A stretch of DNA of 64,000 nt. It comes from Trichobilharzia szidati (taxonomy: Eukaryota; Platyhelminthes; Trematoda; Strigeidida; Schistosomatidae). The notes under the pieces were generated by a model, which made no database searches, was not told where the DNA came from, and worked only from the letters and a program-made list of their open reading frames with translations. The position numbers and the translations under genes were made by a program. Position 1 is the first letter of the stretch. Every line of letters starts with the position of its first letter. Positions 57,301-58,514 of the stretch are shown here, in pieces. Where the stretch lies: assembly GCA_944472155.2 (NCBI GenBank), contig OX235279.1:150124199-150188198 (forward strand), in the 5' to 3' direction.

Positions 57301-57565
57301 TCAGTCTTCCATTCAGTCAACCACTAGTAATTTTTTGGGTCCAGTCAAATTACACCTAGCTGGGAAAACAGATTCTTAGACGACGTTTTAGAAAGTAGTA
57401 GACACGATAACATCAATTTTAGTAGCAATAGTGTTCGAATAACAATAATCTTACCTTCTCTCCGGTGCAGACAACTGACTGTCTACTTCCCATACCTCAT
57501 CTTCAGTGATACCAAGTTCACGGTCGATCATCTGGTTTATATCTTCTTCCATAGCGACAAGTGAA
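874..57565 (-). CDS. otof-like: Otoferlin-like ferlin, 15 exons, 3' end outside window
   Basis: Ferlins are large tail-anchored multi-C2 proteins that act in Ca2+-dependent vesicle fusion and membrane repair. I joined 15 minus-strand exons by GT/AG sites and reading phase: 57455-57565, 48653-48710, 47840-48034, 45946-46042, 44053-44168, 41078-41121, 39538-39730, 23018-23201, 18636-18853, 15505-15619, 13592-13663, 12514-12704, 10218-10529, 5662-5814 and 874-1048. They total 2234 nt (744 codons plus split ends) and every junction keeps the frame. Counting from the first full codon, the order is acidic lead-in (1-56), C2B (about 50-153), FerI (about 155-192), C2C (about 215-335), linker (336-531), FerA (532-635), FerB (636-690), then the run-up to C2D. 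FerB passes straight to a WLGL...CGLPGGY segment, as in otoferlin, with no DysF insert. C2A, C2D-C2F and the membrane anchor are not in this chain. Exon boundaries are read by eye. Confidence 0.9.
1325..1557 (+). mobile_element. Penelope-like element, endonuclease C-terminus
   Basis: The plus strand reads [30 protein letters not shown] and [20 protein letters not shown], ending INLSFPW-stop. The spacing HLLxTGH...AEAxxIxxxKPDLCxQ is the conserved tail of Penelope-like GIY-YIG proteins. Only this tail is present. Confidence 0.8.
2525..3140 (-). mobile_element. Penelope-like element remnant (RT motif A and GIY-YIG region)
   Basis: Minus strand, broken frames: [20 protein letters not shown] (RT motif A with its NVPL-like follow-on), [11 protein letters not shown] and RRTFNVQF, then, after a deletion, [20 protein letters not shown] and HIGHTK, a decayed GIY-YIG core. 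The internal RT catalytic boxes are missing. Confidence 0.68.
3172..3500 (+). mobile_element. Penelope-like element remnant
   Basis: [20 protein letters not shown] and [11 protein letters not shown], followed out of frame by [17 protein letters not shown] sequence, match the connector between RT and endonuclease seen again at 61.4 kb. GTTACGTAAC-type sequence follows, as it does after the 1.3-kb copy. Confidence 0.6.
4874..5463. repeat. Shorter relative of the 53-kb inverted repeat
   Basis: The left end (AGAATTCCATTATGGATAAAATTTTATTTTG, ACTGATGACGTTTCGAACAC) and the right end (GATTATGAGCGATAAACTGT, AAAACGTCATCAGTAAATATTACTG) are inverted relative to each other and match the arm ends at 53.1 and 54.0 kb. 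The interior differs and includes a TA microsatellite. Confidence 0.72.
5193..5234. repeat. (TA)n microsatellite
   Basis: Alternating TA with one interruption. Similar tracts are at 39273-39302, 43028-43047, 52292-52320 and 59741-59757. Confidence 0.95.
5662..5814 (-). CDS. otof-like: Ferlin exon 14 (FerB)
   Basis: The exon is 153 nt, 51 codons, phase 0 at both ends, with a TTTTTTTAG acceptor and CGT|GTATGT donor. It encodes [29 protein letters not shown] and [12 protein letters not shown]. The FerB signature in otoferlin is [29 protein letters not shown] and KTLFLK. Position, length and motifs agree throughout. Confidence 0.95.
6145..6222 (-). repeat. Sm-alpha-like fragment, minus strand
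   Basis: The minus strand reads ACTTCTGAAGATTTTCGAAATAGGCCGAAACACCTGTCTAGTACTCCC. This is a decayed hammerhead region of the same family. Confidence 0.65.
6265..6566 (+). repeat. Solo LTR, same family, older
   Basis: The 302-bp sequence starts TGTGATGAGAGCTGTCTGCTAGCC, ends GTTGCCTGGCCGTTGTCTTC...GTTACA, and shares the AATAATGTACATAAAAATCTATAAATA block with the young element. Flanks CTAA and CTAT are a near match for a decayed target duplication. No interior is present, so it arose by LTR-LTR recombination. Confidence 0.85.
6625..6830 (+). repeat. Sm-alpha-like element with hammerhead motif
   Basis: Head CCATTGGCTGAATGGTTGACAAAC and GGTTCTATCCCTGG, then ACTGAAGAGTCAAGAACTAGGACGAAATAGC. The core reads CUGAAGA, and stem II is weak. 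It starts just after the solo LTR. Confidence 0.78.
7075..7215 (-). repeat. Sm-alpha-like element with hammerhead motif
   Basis: The minus strand reads ACACTGATGAAGAGCCTGAAGTTGGGATGAAACAGCTGTCTAGG. The CUGAUGA core is intact and followed by the extra AGA; GAAAC is present as ATGAAAC. Confidence 0.75.
7837..8055 (+). repeat. tRNA-derived SINE-A, divergent
   Basis: A mutated tRNA-like head (GGTGACTCAGCAGTGG...) is followed by the SINE-A body (CTCAGTAAGCCAGTATTAAGGCCGG, ACCACTGCTGCCGAAAC) and a GTAAAAGAATAAAATA end. It is an old copy. Confidence 0.75.
8520..9410 (-). mobile_element. RTE-type LINE 3' fragment with RT catalytic motif
   Basis: Read on the minus strand this copy has [19 protein letters not shown] (the FADD form of the RT catalytic box), a frameshift, then [16 protein letters not shown] and [16 protein letters not shown]. 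It ends in the untranslated sequence GAAGCCCTATGTTCC and a short ATT-type tail at 8524. It is the most complete RTE remnant in the window, broken by frameshifts and lacking the endonuclease. Confidence 0.85.
9750..9905 (-). repeat. Sm-alpha-like element with hammerhead motif
   Basis: Minus strand: GTGTGATGAGTCTGAAACTAGGATGAAACAGC. This copy has no AGA insertion, but the first core base is changed (GUGAUGA). A B-box-like GGGTTTGAACCAC precedes it. Confidence 0.7.
10015..10100 (+). repeat. Sm-alpha-like hammerhead fragment
   Basis: GTACTGCCAATGAGTCTCGAACTAGGACGAAACAGCC has canonical spacing and an intact GAAAC. The core reads CCAAUGA in place of CUGAUGA. It forms an inverted pair with the 9.75-kb copy. 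Confidence 0.7.
10218..10529 (-). CDS. otof-like: Ferlin exon 13 (FerA helical bundle)
   Basis: This 312-nt exon (104 codons) is strongly basic and helical. It contains [51 protein letters not shown] and RSLINC. These correspond to RTRLDRERLKS, KRHTVRDKL and LQKLRFLAD in otoferlin FerA, a membrane-binding four-helix bundle. The donor TGT|GTATGT is clear. The acceptor at CAATCAACAG lacks a good pyrimidine tract, so the 5' edge could shift by a few codons. Confidence 0.88.
10530..12513 (-). other. Ferlin intron before FerA
   Basis: It contains the Penelope-like remnant at 10700-11180. The stretch 11180-12513 is AT-rich with two short plus-strand frames (11978, 12145) that lack any support. Confidence 0.75.
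10700..11180 (+). mobile_element. Penelope-like element, connector and endonuclease remnant
   Basis: Frame 1 reads [39 protein letters not shown] and [15 protein letters not shown]. After a frameshift it continues [20 protein letters not shown] and [13 protein letters not shown]. It spans the linker and most of the GIY-YIG domain. The ferlin FerA exon lies just downstream on the other strand. Confidence 0.78.
12514..12704 (-). CDS. otof-like: Ferlin exon 12 (pre-FerA)
   Basis: The exon is 191 nt, with a TTTCACAG acceptor and TTT|GTAAGT donor. It encodes [19 protein letters not shown] and [19 protein letters not shown]. Otoferlin has [20 protein letters not shown] and [20 protein letters not shown] at this place. 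It ends in phase 0 before the FerA exon. Confidence 0.93.
12805..12915 (-). repeat. Sm-alpha-like element, minus arm of an inverted pair
   Basis: Minus strand: GATGCTTATGAGTTCCAAACTACGACGAAACAGCCGTCAAGAG. GAAAC is intact, while the core is degraded (CUUAUGA). Confidence 0.7.
12930..13080 (+). repeat. Sm-alpha-like element, plus arm of an inverted pair
   Basis: Head TGTAGCTGAATGATTAATTGTC and GAGTTCGGTCCCTG, then ACCGATGAGCAGTCCCAGACTAGGGTGAAACAGCTGTCAAGCG. It carries a 3-nt insertion (GCA) after a CCGAUGA core. Confidence 0.75.
13592..13663 (-). CDS. otof-like: Ferlin exon 11 (linker)
   Basis: This 72-nt exon (TTTATTTAG acceptor, CCA|GTAAGT donor) encodes [20 protein letters not shown]. It follows the IGNYGN motif of vertebrate ferlins (here FGLYGN across the junction). 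Otoferlin carries a long acidic insert at this point; here it is only a few residues. Confidence 0.85.
14036..14440 (-). mobile_element. RTE-type LINE 3' fragment
   Basis: Minus-strand reading gives [19 protein letters not shown] and [15 protein letters not shown], the C-terminal basic segment of trematode RTE polyproteins, then GAAGCCCCATGTTCCACTAG and an ATA/ATT tail near 14040. It is 5' truncated. Confidence 0.85.
14560..14794 (+). repeat. tRNA-derived SINE-A, full length
   Basis: Head GTGCGTCGGTGACACAGTGGTTAGG (A-box-like), GGGATTCGATCCCCGATCGACGCAC (B box and acceptor-stem complement), body with GCTGGTAAAAAGG and GGCATGAGGCTAGCAACC, and tail GAAGCCCTATGTTCCACTGGGAACGTGAAGGAA. The 7-nt ends GTGCGTC and GACGCAC pair as in a tRNA acceptor stem. 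Confidence 0.9.
14935..15175 (-). mobile_element. Short RTE-type LINE 3' fragment
   Basis: An ATT repeat at 14937-14950 is followed, as read on the plus strand, by the complement of the RTE 3' end (CTTGGCTTCCAAGGGGAACATAGGGCTTCAA) and a degraded C-terminal coding segment. No frame is open. Confidence 0.75.
15505..15619 (-). CDS. otof-like: Ferlin exon 10 (linker strand)
   Basis: The exon is 115 nt, with a TTTCACTTAG acceptor and TTCG|GTAAGA donor. It encodes [20 protein letters not shown] and [10 protein letters not shown], matching the EFFLFGAFLEASMIDRR...ITFEVTIGNYG segment of otoferlin. Both junctions keep phase. Confidence 0.9.
15890..16060 (+). repeat. Sm-alpha-like element with hammerhead motif
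   Basis: Head GGTGGCTGAATGCTCAGTATGC and AGGTTTGACCCTTG, then ATGCTGAAGAGTCCTGAACCAAGACGAAGAAG. The core is CUGAAGA, and the GAAAC box has become GAAGA. Confidence 0.7.
16700..16888 (-). repeat. tRNA-derived SINE, alternative tail type
   Basis: On the minus strand it has the same tRNA-like head as SINE-A (GCGTTGGTGGCAATAGCGGTTAGG), but the body then turns to an unrelated sequence (CCGCTAAATTTAGGCTACCG...GAAAATTCCATACTTGTATC). It shares this with the copy at 45655-45841. Confidence 0.85.
18636..18853 (-). CDS. otof-like: Ferlin exon 9 (C2C end and post-C2C linker)
   Basis: This 218-nt exon (CACTTAG acceptor, GAG|GTAAAT donor) encodes [20 protein letters not shown] and then [17 protein letters not shown]. 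The GPxWxNxYG and LNxGLGEGVxxRxRxL motifs are diagnostic of the segment after C2C in all ferlins. It ends in phase 0. Confidence 0.95.
20820..21160 (+). repeat. 5' LTR
   Basis: The LTR is 341 bp and identical to the 3' copy as read. It contains an imperfect 51-bp direct duplication (20820-20869 and 20897-20947) of the opening TGTGGTGAGAG...TAATTGAGGTCAA unit. The older solo LTRs at 6265 and 51777 have this unit once. Near its end lie ATAAAAATCTATAAATA and AATAAACGATCTG, candidates for TATA and polyadenylation signals. Confidence 0.95.
21185..21508 (+). pseudogene. gag-integrase fusion frame of the deleted LTR element
   Basis: This 107-codon frame begins [14 protein letters not shown] and continues with ...FEAYSQL..., a gag-like start. 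Around codon 56 it switches to [12 protein letters not shown]...[14 protein letters not shown], which resembles the GPY/F module at the integrase C-terminus of Gypsy elements. Protease, reverse transcriptase, RNase H and most of integrase are missing, yet the frame stays open through the junction to a stop at 21508. Whether the product does anything is unknown. Confidence 0.75.
21583..21923 (+). repeat. 3' LTR
   Basis: This is the second 341-bp LTR, directly after the purine tract, ending TTGTTACA and followed by the 4-bp target copy TCCC. Identity with the 5' LTR implies a young insertion or recent gene conversion. Confidence 0.95.
22240..22400 (+). mobile_element. Penelope-like endonuclease fragment
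   Basis: [37 protein letters not shown] resembles the ...CxCxxxYxGRT core of GIY-YIG domains in the other copies, interrupted by a stop. Confidence 0.5.
22693..22725 (+). other. Hammerhead-like hairpin
   Basis: CTGAAATTCGGTCTTATAACGACCGAAACAATG has a perfect seven-base stem (TTCGGTC with GACCGAA) ending in GAAAC. The core is more degraded than in the other two hairpins. Confidence 0.4.
23018..23201 (-). CDS. otof-like: Ferlin exon 8 (C2C, second half)
   Basis: The exon is 184 nt, with a CATTTTAG acceptor and C|GTAAGT donor. It encodes [20 protein letters not shown], then [20 protein letters not shown] and LIDIRDI. The NPIWNE motif is the C2 strand-4 signature. Where otoferlin C2C has an acidic loop 3 (RDSDKVND), this protein has RNGGLKGE, so at least two expected Ca2+ ligands are missing. 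Confidence 0.92.
23454..23831 (+). CDS. Unassigned 125-codon frame, perhaps Penelope-like N-terminus
   Basis: The open frame from an ATG contains [31 protein letters not shown] and [14 protein letters not shown]. The basic helical character and the RCLQ...KSV pattern are reminiscent of the N-terminal part of Penelope-like proteins. It lies in the big ferlin intron with no recognisable splice partners and is followed by a hammerhead-like hairpin at 24165. Probably transposon debris, not a host gene. Confidence 0.3.
   Translation: MSTSHSAPKYFRTILSNLDDSSFELFCNRIKLTKKLFNWHNHHVFTLRCLQQNAYHKSVAVESPDNSSRSNKAAQSSERRQSNKSDRVLLLNSNPKHHNFENTSSHKILDTNSLNRHEGLMLADA
24165..24205 (+). other. Hammerhead-like hairpin
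   Basis: CTGAAGAAGTTCGGACCAGATTGCCGAACGAAACG contains a perfect six-base stem (GTTCGG 24173-24178 with CCGAAC 24188-24193) between a CUGAAGA box and GAAAC. The layout is that of a type of hammerhead known from Penelope-like elements; U4 of the core is replaced by A. Confidence 0.55.
25730..25920 (-). mobile_element. Degraded RTE-type LINE fragment
   Basis: The minus strand carries [17 protein letters not shown] and [13 protein letters not shown], remnants of the GHTLR...RQAL...TWRRSCEEE segment seen in the better RTE copies. The usual 3' tail is not recognisable. Confidence 0.6.
27108..27141 (-). other. Hammerhead-like hairpin
   Basis: Minus strand: CTGAAGAAGCTGTGGCTTACACAGTGAAACG. A CUGUG/CACAG stem lies between CUGAAGA and GAAAC, the same layout as at 24165. 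Confidence 0.55.
27445..27650 (+). repeat. Sm-alpha-like element with hammerhead motif
   Basis: The tRNA-like head (CCAGTGGCTTAATGGTCTACG, GGTTTCGAACCCTGGCGG) is followed by ACTGATGAAGAATCCCAAACTAGGACAAAACGGCTGTC. It has the order CUGAUGA, stem II, (G)AAAC of schistosome hammerhead ribozymes, with extra AGA after the core and GAAAC changed to AAAAC. The 3' part ends CATGATGAAATCCTCCAACC. Confidence 0.85.
27771..27955 (+). repeat. tRNA-derived SINE-A, 5' truncated
   Basis: It starts inside the B box (GGGGTTTGGTCCCCGGCCGACGCAC) and runs to the usual end CTATGTTCCACCGGGAACGTAAAGGAATAAAAA. Confidence 0.88.
28960..29340 (+). CDS. Nested gene exon 1 (signal peptide, propeptide)
   Basis: The exon has 127 codons from the first ATG, ending CCA|GTGAGT in phase 0. 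It contains the signal-like N-terminus, sequons NLT and NQS, and RHKR followed by Ala at residues 83-87, matching the furin consensus R-x-K/R-R. Reading on past the donor gives a short hydrophobic run and then a stop, which I take as intron. An unspliced 162-residue product is the alternative. Confidence 0.75.
28960..36912 (+). CDS. Nested type I membrane protein gene, 3 exons, about 822 aa
   Basis: This plus-strand gene lies wholly inside the 16.3-kb ferlin intron. Exons are 28960-29340 (CCA|GTGAGT), 31899-33567 (TATTTTAG|TTC ... TATG|GTAAGT) and 36494-36912 (CCACTAG|AT ... TAA). Phases fit (0, then 1) and give 822 residues. Seen: a hydrophobic N-terminus ([15 protein letters not shown], likely signal peptide), an RHKR site at residues 83-86, N-glycosylation sequons at N29 and N33 and more in exon 2, a hydrophobic segment at about 604-625 followed by basic residues, an SPPPPPPR run, a Ser run, and PPSY at 804-807. 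Inferred: a secreted-pathway type I protein whose cytoplasmic tail could bind WW domains. Its architecture resembles sarcoglycan- or dystroglycan-type proteins, but I see no convincing sequence match. An extra exon between 29340 and 31899 cannot be ruled out. Confidence 0.82.
29445..29645 (+). repeat. SINE-B body fragment
   Basis: It shares CCACCGACTGCTTCCAACCACTTAATATGAA and AGTGGCCACATTGTAACTCC with the 48.9-kb copy but lacks a clear tRNA head. It follows the unspliced extension of exon 1 of the nested gene. Confidence 0.65.
29771..29990 (+). repeat. tRNA-derived SINE-A, divergent
   Basis: A degraded head (GTGGTTCATTGGCAGAGTGCTCGTCAACCACGC) precedes the SINE-A body (CTCACTAAGCCAGTAGTAAGACTGG) and tail (GAAGCCCAATCTTCCATGAGAAACGTAAAGG). 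It lies in intron 1 of the nested gene. Confidence 0.75.
30490..31220 (-). mobile_element. RTE-type LINE 3' fragment in intron 1 of the nested gene
   Basis: The segment is collinear with the 8.5-kb copy: the complement of the 3' end (CCCTTGGATTAAAGGAACA), of the TWRRSCEEE region, of the LLYGSETW region, and of the FADD-proximal stretch. It is heavily mutated and has no long open frame. Confidence 0.7.
31899..33567 (+). CDS. Nested gene exon 2 (ectodomain and transmembrane segment)
   Basis: This is a 1669-nt open exon. The frame is open from the acceptor at 31898, well upstream of the first in-frame ATG, which supports splicing from exon 1. It is AT-rich with many Asn codons and carries four ectodomain Cys (in SSCSAK, INCEIS, NITCKG and LLCEMY). 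A transmembrane segment follows ([19 protein letters not shown]), then basic residues and SPPPPPPR. It is far the longest open frame in the window. Confidence 0.85.
33720..33925 (+). mobile_element. RTE-type LINE 3' end, plus strand
   Basis: A plus-strand copy of the terminal coding part (GAGATGGATGAGATCGTGTGAGGAAGAAGTG) precedes GTTGAAACTCTATGCTCCACTAGGAACCCAAAGGAATAACA. It sits at the start of the second intron of the nested gene. Confidence 0.75.
34130..34520 (-). mobile_element. RTE-type LINE 3' fragment
   Basis: A degraded minus-strand RTE C-terminus begins with the complement of GGAACCCAAAG and extends through the region equal to [10 protein letters not shown] and FINSCL in other copies (here [15 protein letters not shown]). 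One of four RTE ends packed between 33.7 and 36.1 kb. Confidence 0.65.
34858..35300 (-). mobile_element. RTE-type LINE 3' fragment
   Basis: On the minus strand a nearly intact frame reads [59 protein letters not shown] and [12 protein letters not shown]. The 3' end GAAGCCCTATGTTCCACTCGG lies at 34885-34905, followed by an ATAATAAT tail. It is 5' truncated. Confidence 0.88.
35348..36060 (-). mobile_element. RTE-type LINE 3' fragment
   Basis: A longer degraded minus-strand copy has its ATT tail at 35350-35361. It extends from the 3' end through regions equal to WGRTTDQP, FINSC and the Gln-rich linker. It abuts the 34.86-kb copy head to tail. Confidence 0.75.
36208..36430 (+). repeat. tRNA-derived SINE-A, full length
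   Basis: Head GTGCGTTGGTGGCACAGCGGTTT and GGGGTTCGATCCCCAGCCGACTCAC, SINE-A body, and tail GCCCTATGTTCCACTGGGAATGTGAAGGAATAAAAAAA. It ends about 60 bp before the last exon of the nested gene. Confidence 0.9.
36494..36912 (+). CDS. Nested gene exon 3 (cytoplasmic tail)
   Basis: The exon follows an acceptor CCACTAG. A nearby alternative acceptor at TTTTCAG would break the frame. It encodes a polar tail with an eight-Ser run from AGC/AGT repeats, Gln/Asn-rich stretches, and [14 protein letters not shown] just before TAA at 36912. PPSY matches the PPxY class of WW-domain ligands. Confidence 0.8.
38290..38435 (+). repeat. Sm-alpha-like element with hammerhead motif
   Basis: Head TCTCAGTGGCTCAACGGTC and GGGTTCGAACCCTGGCGGTG, then ACTATTGGCGATTCTCAAACTAGAACGAAATATTTG. 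The B box is excellent. The ribozyme core has lost CUGAUGA. Confidence 0.72.
39273..39302. repeat. (TA)n microsatellite
   Basis: An uninterrupted TA tract about 240 bp on the 3' side of the C2C exon, in the large ferlin intron. Confidence 0.95.
39538..39730 (-). CDS. otof-like: Ferlin exon 7 (C2C, first half)
   Basis: The exon is 193 nt, with a CACTTCCAG acceptor and ACA|GTAAGT donor. It encodes [15 protein letters not shown], then [15 protein letters not shown], and later [20 protein letters not shown]. Otoferlin has ...YRAEDIPQMD... and FIGENKDLVDPYVQVFFAG here. The usual DPY motif reads DSY. It ends in phase 0 and joins exactly to the 23-kb exon across a 16.3-kb intron. Confidence 0.92.
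40365..40515 (+). repeat. Sm-alpha-like element with hammerhead motif
   Basis: A decayed tRNA head, then GAGGAAGAGTCAGAAGGTAAGACGAAACAGCTCACCAGTACTTTC. GAAAC is intact and the core is lost. Confidence 0.62.
40700..40885 (+). repeat. Sm-alpha-like element with hammerhead motif
   Basis: CCACTGGACTCCCTTCCAGTGCCAAATAG... head, then GGACTACTGAAGAGCAGCAAATTGGGATGAAACAACCATCCAGCAC. The core is CUGAAGA with a GAAAC box. Confidence 0.65.
41078..41121 (-). CDS. otof-like: Ferlin exon 6 (44-nt micro-exon, FerI-C2C linker)
   Basis: This very short exon encodes [14 protein letters not shown] plus two nucleotides of a His codon completed by the next exon (E-H-H-LLLP). It corresponds to the charged linker of vertebrate ferlins that ends ...ESNLLLP. 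The acceptor is CTTTTTAAG and the donor CA|GTAAGT. The call rests on exact phase fit and on the conserved linker, not on length. Confidence 0.75.
41122..44052 (-). other. Ferlin intron before the micro-exon
   Basis: It contains a full-length SINE-A at 41564-41775 and a TA tract at 43028. The remainder (41780-44050) is AT-rich with no recognised feature. Confidence 0.75.
41564..41775 (+). repeat. tRNA-derived SINE-A, full length
   Basis: Near-consensus head GTGCGTCGGTGGCATAGCGGTTAGG and GGGGTTCGATCCCC, with tail GAAGCCCTATGTTCCACTGGGGACGTGAAGGAATAAA. It shows intact A-box and B-box sequences. Confidence 0.92.
44053..44168 (-). CDS. otof-like: Ferlin exon 5 (FerI)
   Basis: The exon is 116 nt, with a TACAG acceptor and AAG|GTAATC donor. 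It encodes [19 protein letters not shown] followed by [15 protein letters not shown]. This is the FerI signature after C2B; otoferlin has RKWLLLNDPEDTSSGSKGYMKVS. The exon ends in phase 0 and leads into a 44-nt exon. Confidence 0.9.
44735..45010 (-). mobile_element. Degraded RTE-type LINE 3' fragment
   Basis: The complement of the RTE 3' end (ATTTCGAATGGAACAAAGGCCATCAGCAGCA) is followed by a decayed C-terminal segment. It lies in the ferlin intron between the FerI and C2B exons. Confidence 0.6.
45655..45841 (-). repeat. tRNA-derived SINE, alternative tail type
   Basis: The minus-strand head GTGCGTCGGTGGCATAGTGGTTAG and GGGGTTCGATCCCC is joined to the same non-RTE tail as at 16700-16888 (CATGCTGAAAATTCCATACTTGTACC...AATCAAGCTGTAATC). 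Confidence 0.88.
45946..46042 (-). CDS. otof-like: Ferlin exon 4 (end of C2B)
   Basis: This 97-nt exon (GACAG acceptor, AAG|GTATGT donor) encodes [19 protein letters not shown] and then [13 protein letters not shown]. It matches the last strands of C2B (SLRADCLMGEFKIDVGFVY in otoferlin). It starts in phase 0 and leaves one nucleotide that completes a codon with the FerI exon. Confidence 0.87.
46043..47839 (-). other. Ferlin intron inside C2B
   Basis: Only the minus-strand hammerhead fragment at 46725-46790 is recognised. Short frames at 47210 and 47563 have no support. Confidence 0.7.
46725..46790 (-). repeat. Sm-alpha-like hammerhead fragment
   Basis: Minus strand: GTGCACTGATGAAGAATCCACAAATAGGACGAAACACCTCTCCAGTG. 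The CUGAUGA and GAAAC boxes are both intact, separated by an AGA insertion and an AUCC/GGAC stem. This is the best-preserved ribozyme core in the window. Confidence 0.8.
47840..48034 (-). CDS. otof-like: Ferlin exon 3 (C2B core)
   Basis: The exon is 195 nt, 65 codons, phase 0 at both ends, with TTTCAG before it and CGA|GTAAGT after it. It encodes [19 protein letters not shown] and continues through a [10 protein letters not shown] strand. These align with the VRVIEGRQLSGNNIRP region of the otoferlin C2B. As in vertebrate C2B, few Asp residues sit at the Ca2+-loop positions, so strong Ca2+ binding by this domain is not expected. Confidence 0.88.
48653..48710 (-). CDS. otof-like: Ferlin exon 2 (lead-in to C2B)
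   Basis: This 58-nt exon runs from TTATTTCAG to CAG|GTAATT. It encodes [19 protein letters not shown], where the final ...FQ corresponds to the DFQIRV strand that opens C2B in vertebrate ferlins. It completes a codon split with the 57.5-kb exon and ends in phase 0. The 8.7-kb intron before it holds the large inverted repeat, RTE ends and a solo LTR. Confidence 0.78.
48883..49160 (+). repeat. Second tRNA-derived repeat family (SINE-B)
   Basis: A tRNA-like head (CAAATAGCTCAGTGGTAACGTC, A box; CCCGGATTCGAATCCTAG, B box) is followed by GCTTCCTGCCGATTGCCTCCAACC and GGTGGCCACAGTGCAAACTTAACTG. Related copies or fragments lie at 29445-29645, 60295-60440, 62690-62815 (minus) and 62829-62965. Confidence 0.8.
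50085..51100 (+). mobile_element. RTE-type LINE 3' fragment, plus strand
   Basis: The plus strand encodes [19 protein letters not shown] (just after the RT catalytic box, here VDDLYL), a His/Gln linker, [39 protein letters not shown] and a [12 protein letters not shown] segment. It ends GTTAGGAGCCCTGTGTTCCACTTGGGACCC. Several frameshifts are present. Confidence 0.85.
51777..52113 (+). repeat. Solo LTR with target duplication GAAT
   Basis: This 337-bp LTR begins TGTGGTGGCACC and ends TTCTGTTATTACA. Perfect GAAT repeats flank it (51773-51776 and 52114-52117). It has one copy of the opening unit where the element at 20.8 kb has two, so it represents an older or parallel subfamily. Confidence 0.9.
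52292..52320. repeat. (TA)n microsatellite
   Basis: A TA tract in the ferlin intron 48711-57454. Confidence 0.95.
52424..52657 (-). repeat. tRNA-derived SINE-A, full length
   Basis: Minus-strand copy with head GCGTCGGTGGCACAGCGGTTAGC, B box GGGGTTCGATCCCCGG, body, and 3' end CCCAATGTTCCACTGGGAACGTGAAGGAATAAAAG. Confidence 0.9.
53072..54097. repeat. Inverted repeat about 1 kb with perfect central palindrome
   Basis: The left arm (from GAGTATAACTTCATTATG at 53072 to about 53530) and the right arm (from about 53609 to CATAATGG-type TATACTC at 54097) are complementary over most of their length. The right arm has an extra roughly 60 bp. Near the centre is a 22-nt perfect palindrome TGCATGCAGTG/CACTGCATGCA (53542-53563). 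Both arm ends carry CTGATGACGTTTCGAG-like motifs. There is no coding content. It is a foldback element or a head-to-head pair of elements. Confidence 0.88.
54180..55312 (+). mobile_element. RTE-type LINE 3' fragment, plus strand
   Basis: This is the longest plus-strand RTE remnant: [20 protein letters not shown], a Thr/Asn linker, [48 protein letters not shown] and [16 protein letters not shown]. It ends GTTGTTGAAGCTCTGTGCTTCACTCGAAACCCAAGGGTATAACAATAATG. Confidence 0.88.
55335..55557 (-). repeat. tRNA-derived SINE-A, divergent
   Basis: Minus-strand copy with head GTGCGTTGGTGGTTCAGCGGTAGG, body GCCTGATAAAGAGGAAAGG and GAGGCTAGTAACC, and a tail reduced to GAAGCCCTATGTTTCATTAGG. Confidence 0.82.
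56076..56790 (-). mobile_element. RTE-type LINE 3' fragment
   Basis: Minus-strand RTE C-terminus with its ATT tail at 56078-56090. [22 protein letters not shown] and related degraded segments are visible, and the similarity continues to about 56790 in the linker region. Confidence 0.75.
57455..57565 (-). CDS. otof-like: Ferlin exon 1 of the chain (acidic lead-in, possible start codon)
   Basis: The exon is 111 nt, entered with one nucleotide of a split codon and left with two. It follows a strong pyrimidine-rich acceptor (TTTGTTTCTTTTAAG) and ends in AAG|GTAAGA. It encodes [18 protein letters not shown] and then a Glu/Asp-rich stretch, and it joins in frame to exon 48653-48710. An ATG at 57552 could be the start if the upstream part is untranslated. 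No in-frame stop precedes it inside the exon, so an upstream coding exon for C2A remains possible. None was found between here and the gap. Confidence 0.7.
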
Positions 57566-57879
57566 CTTAAAAGAAACAAATACAAAAGTGTCATAAACAC
57601 TAATCTTAAAAAGAAATGAGTTTATCTATAACTTCATGTATTTGAATAATTAAGCCATCAACATGTTGGATACAATTAATCAGAATTATGAAATAATTTA
57701 TTCGTCAGTTTAATGCTTTTTTTATTGCAGTAATGTTGAAGAATGTGTATAAATAAGAATGTGAATATCTAGAGCAACTCACTTTTTAATCTAGAGTTCT
57801 AGTTTAAATAACAGACCTGAACATCTAGATCACATCTGTATTGAACAAGTGACGTACCCTAATAGACCTGAATTAGTTG

Positions 57880-58514
57880 TCCTTCACAGCACATTCTCTC
57901 ATGTTATTTAGTCCCTACGGCTATCTGTACAGGAGTTAAACAAGTCTGCCTACTATTACCGATGATATTCCTGATTGTGGTGGACTGGATTATACGGAGC
58001 ATTGTGCTTGGGCTGAAGGAAGACAGGAATACGCTGGATCACCAATAAGAAGACTCTAGGAGATCTAGATCTCCCACATGGATGATTTATGTCTAATGTC
58101 ACACAAACTGAAAGACTTACACGAGGAAACCAACAAACTGACTGAAGACGCTGGCAGCGAAGACACAACCCAGGTGAACATCGAGAAGACAGAGGTGATG
58201 AAACCAAACAACCATCACCAACACCAACAACAACAACAGCAACTAGAACCAATCACTATAAACAGTAGGGATCTTGAAAAGATTACTTCCTTCGCTTGTT
58301 TACGGAACATTATTTCAAATACACGCATGCTCCATGGAAAGGCACAGACAACCACCAACATACTGAAATCACTTTGGAAATCTTCTGAACTCCTCACAAT
58401 CACAAAGAACAAGATTCGGATTTTAAACATCAATATAAAGTCAATCAGTTCTTCTATATGGATCATATAGTTGGTCTGAGCATCACAAAAAGCGTCACAT
58501 TTCGAACAGGCCAG
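57880..58514 (+). mobile_element. RTE-type LINE fragment running into the assembly gap
   Basis: The plus strand encodes MDDLCLMSHKLKDLHEETNK, a His/Gln linker (NNHHQHQQQQQQLEPITIN) and NKIRILNINIKSISSS. It is close to the 50.1-kb copy. The element is cut by the N run at 58515, so the gap probably contains its 3' end. That would also explain the failed assembly. Confidence 0.85.

Larger units (their letters stand above)
48711..57454 (-). other. Ferlin intron after exon 1 of the chain
   Basis: The 8.7-kb intron is mostly mobile DNA: SINE-B (48.9), RTE (50.1, 54.2, 56.1), solo LTR (51.8), SINE-A (52.4, 55.3) and the inverted repeat (53.1-54.1). The stretches 49165-50080, 51105-51770 and 56795-57450 show nothing recognisable. 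Confidence 0.8.
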
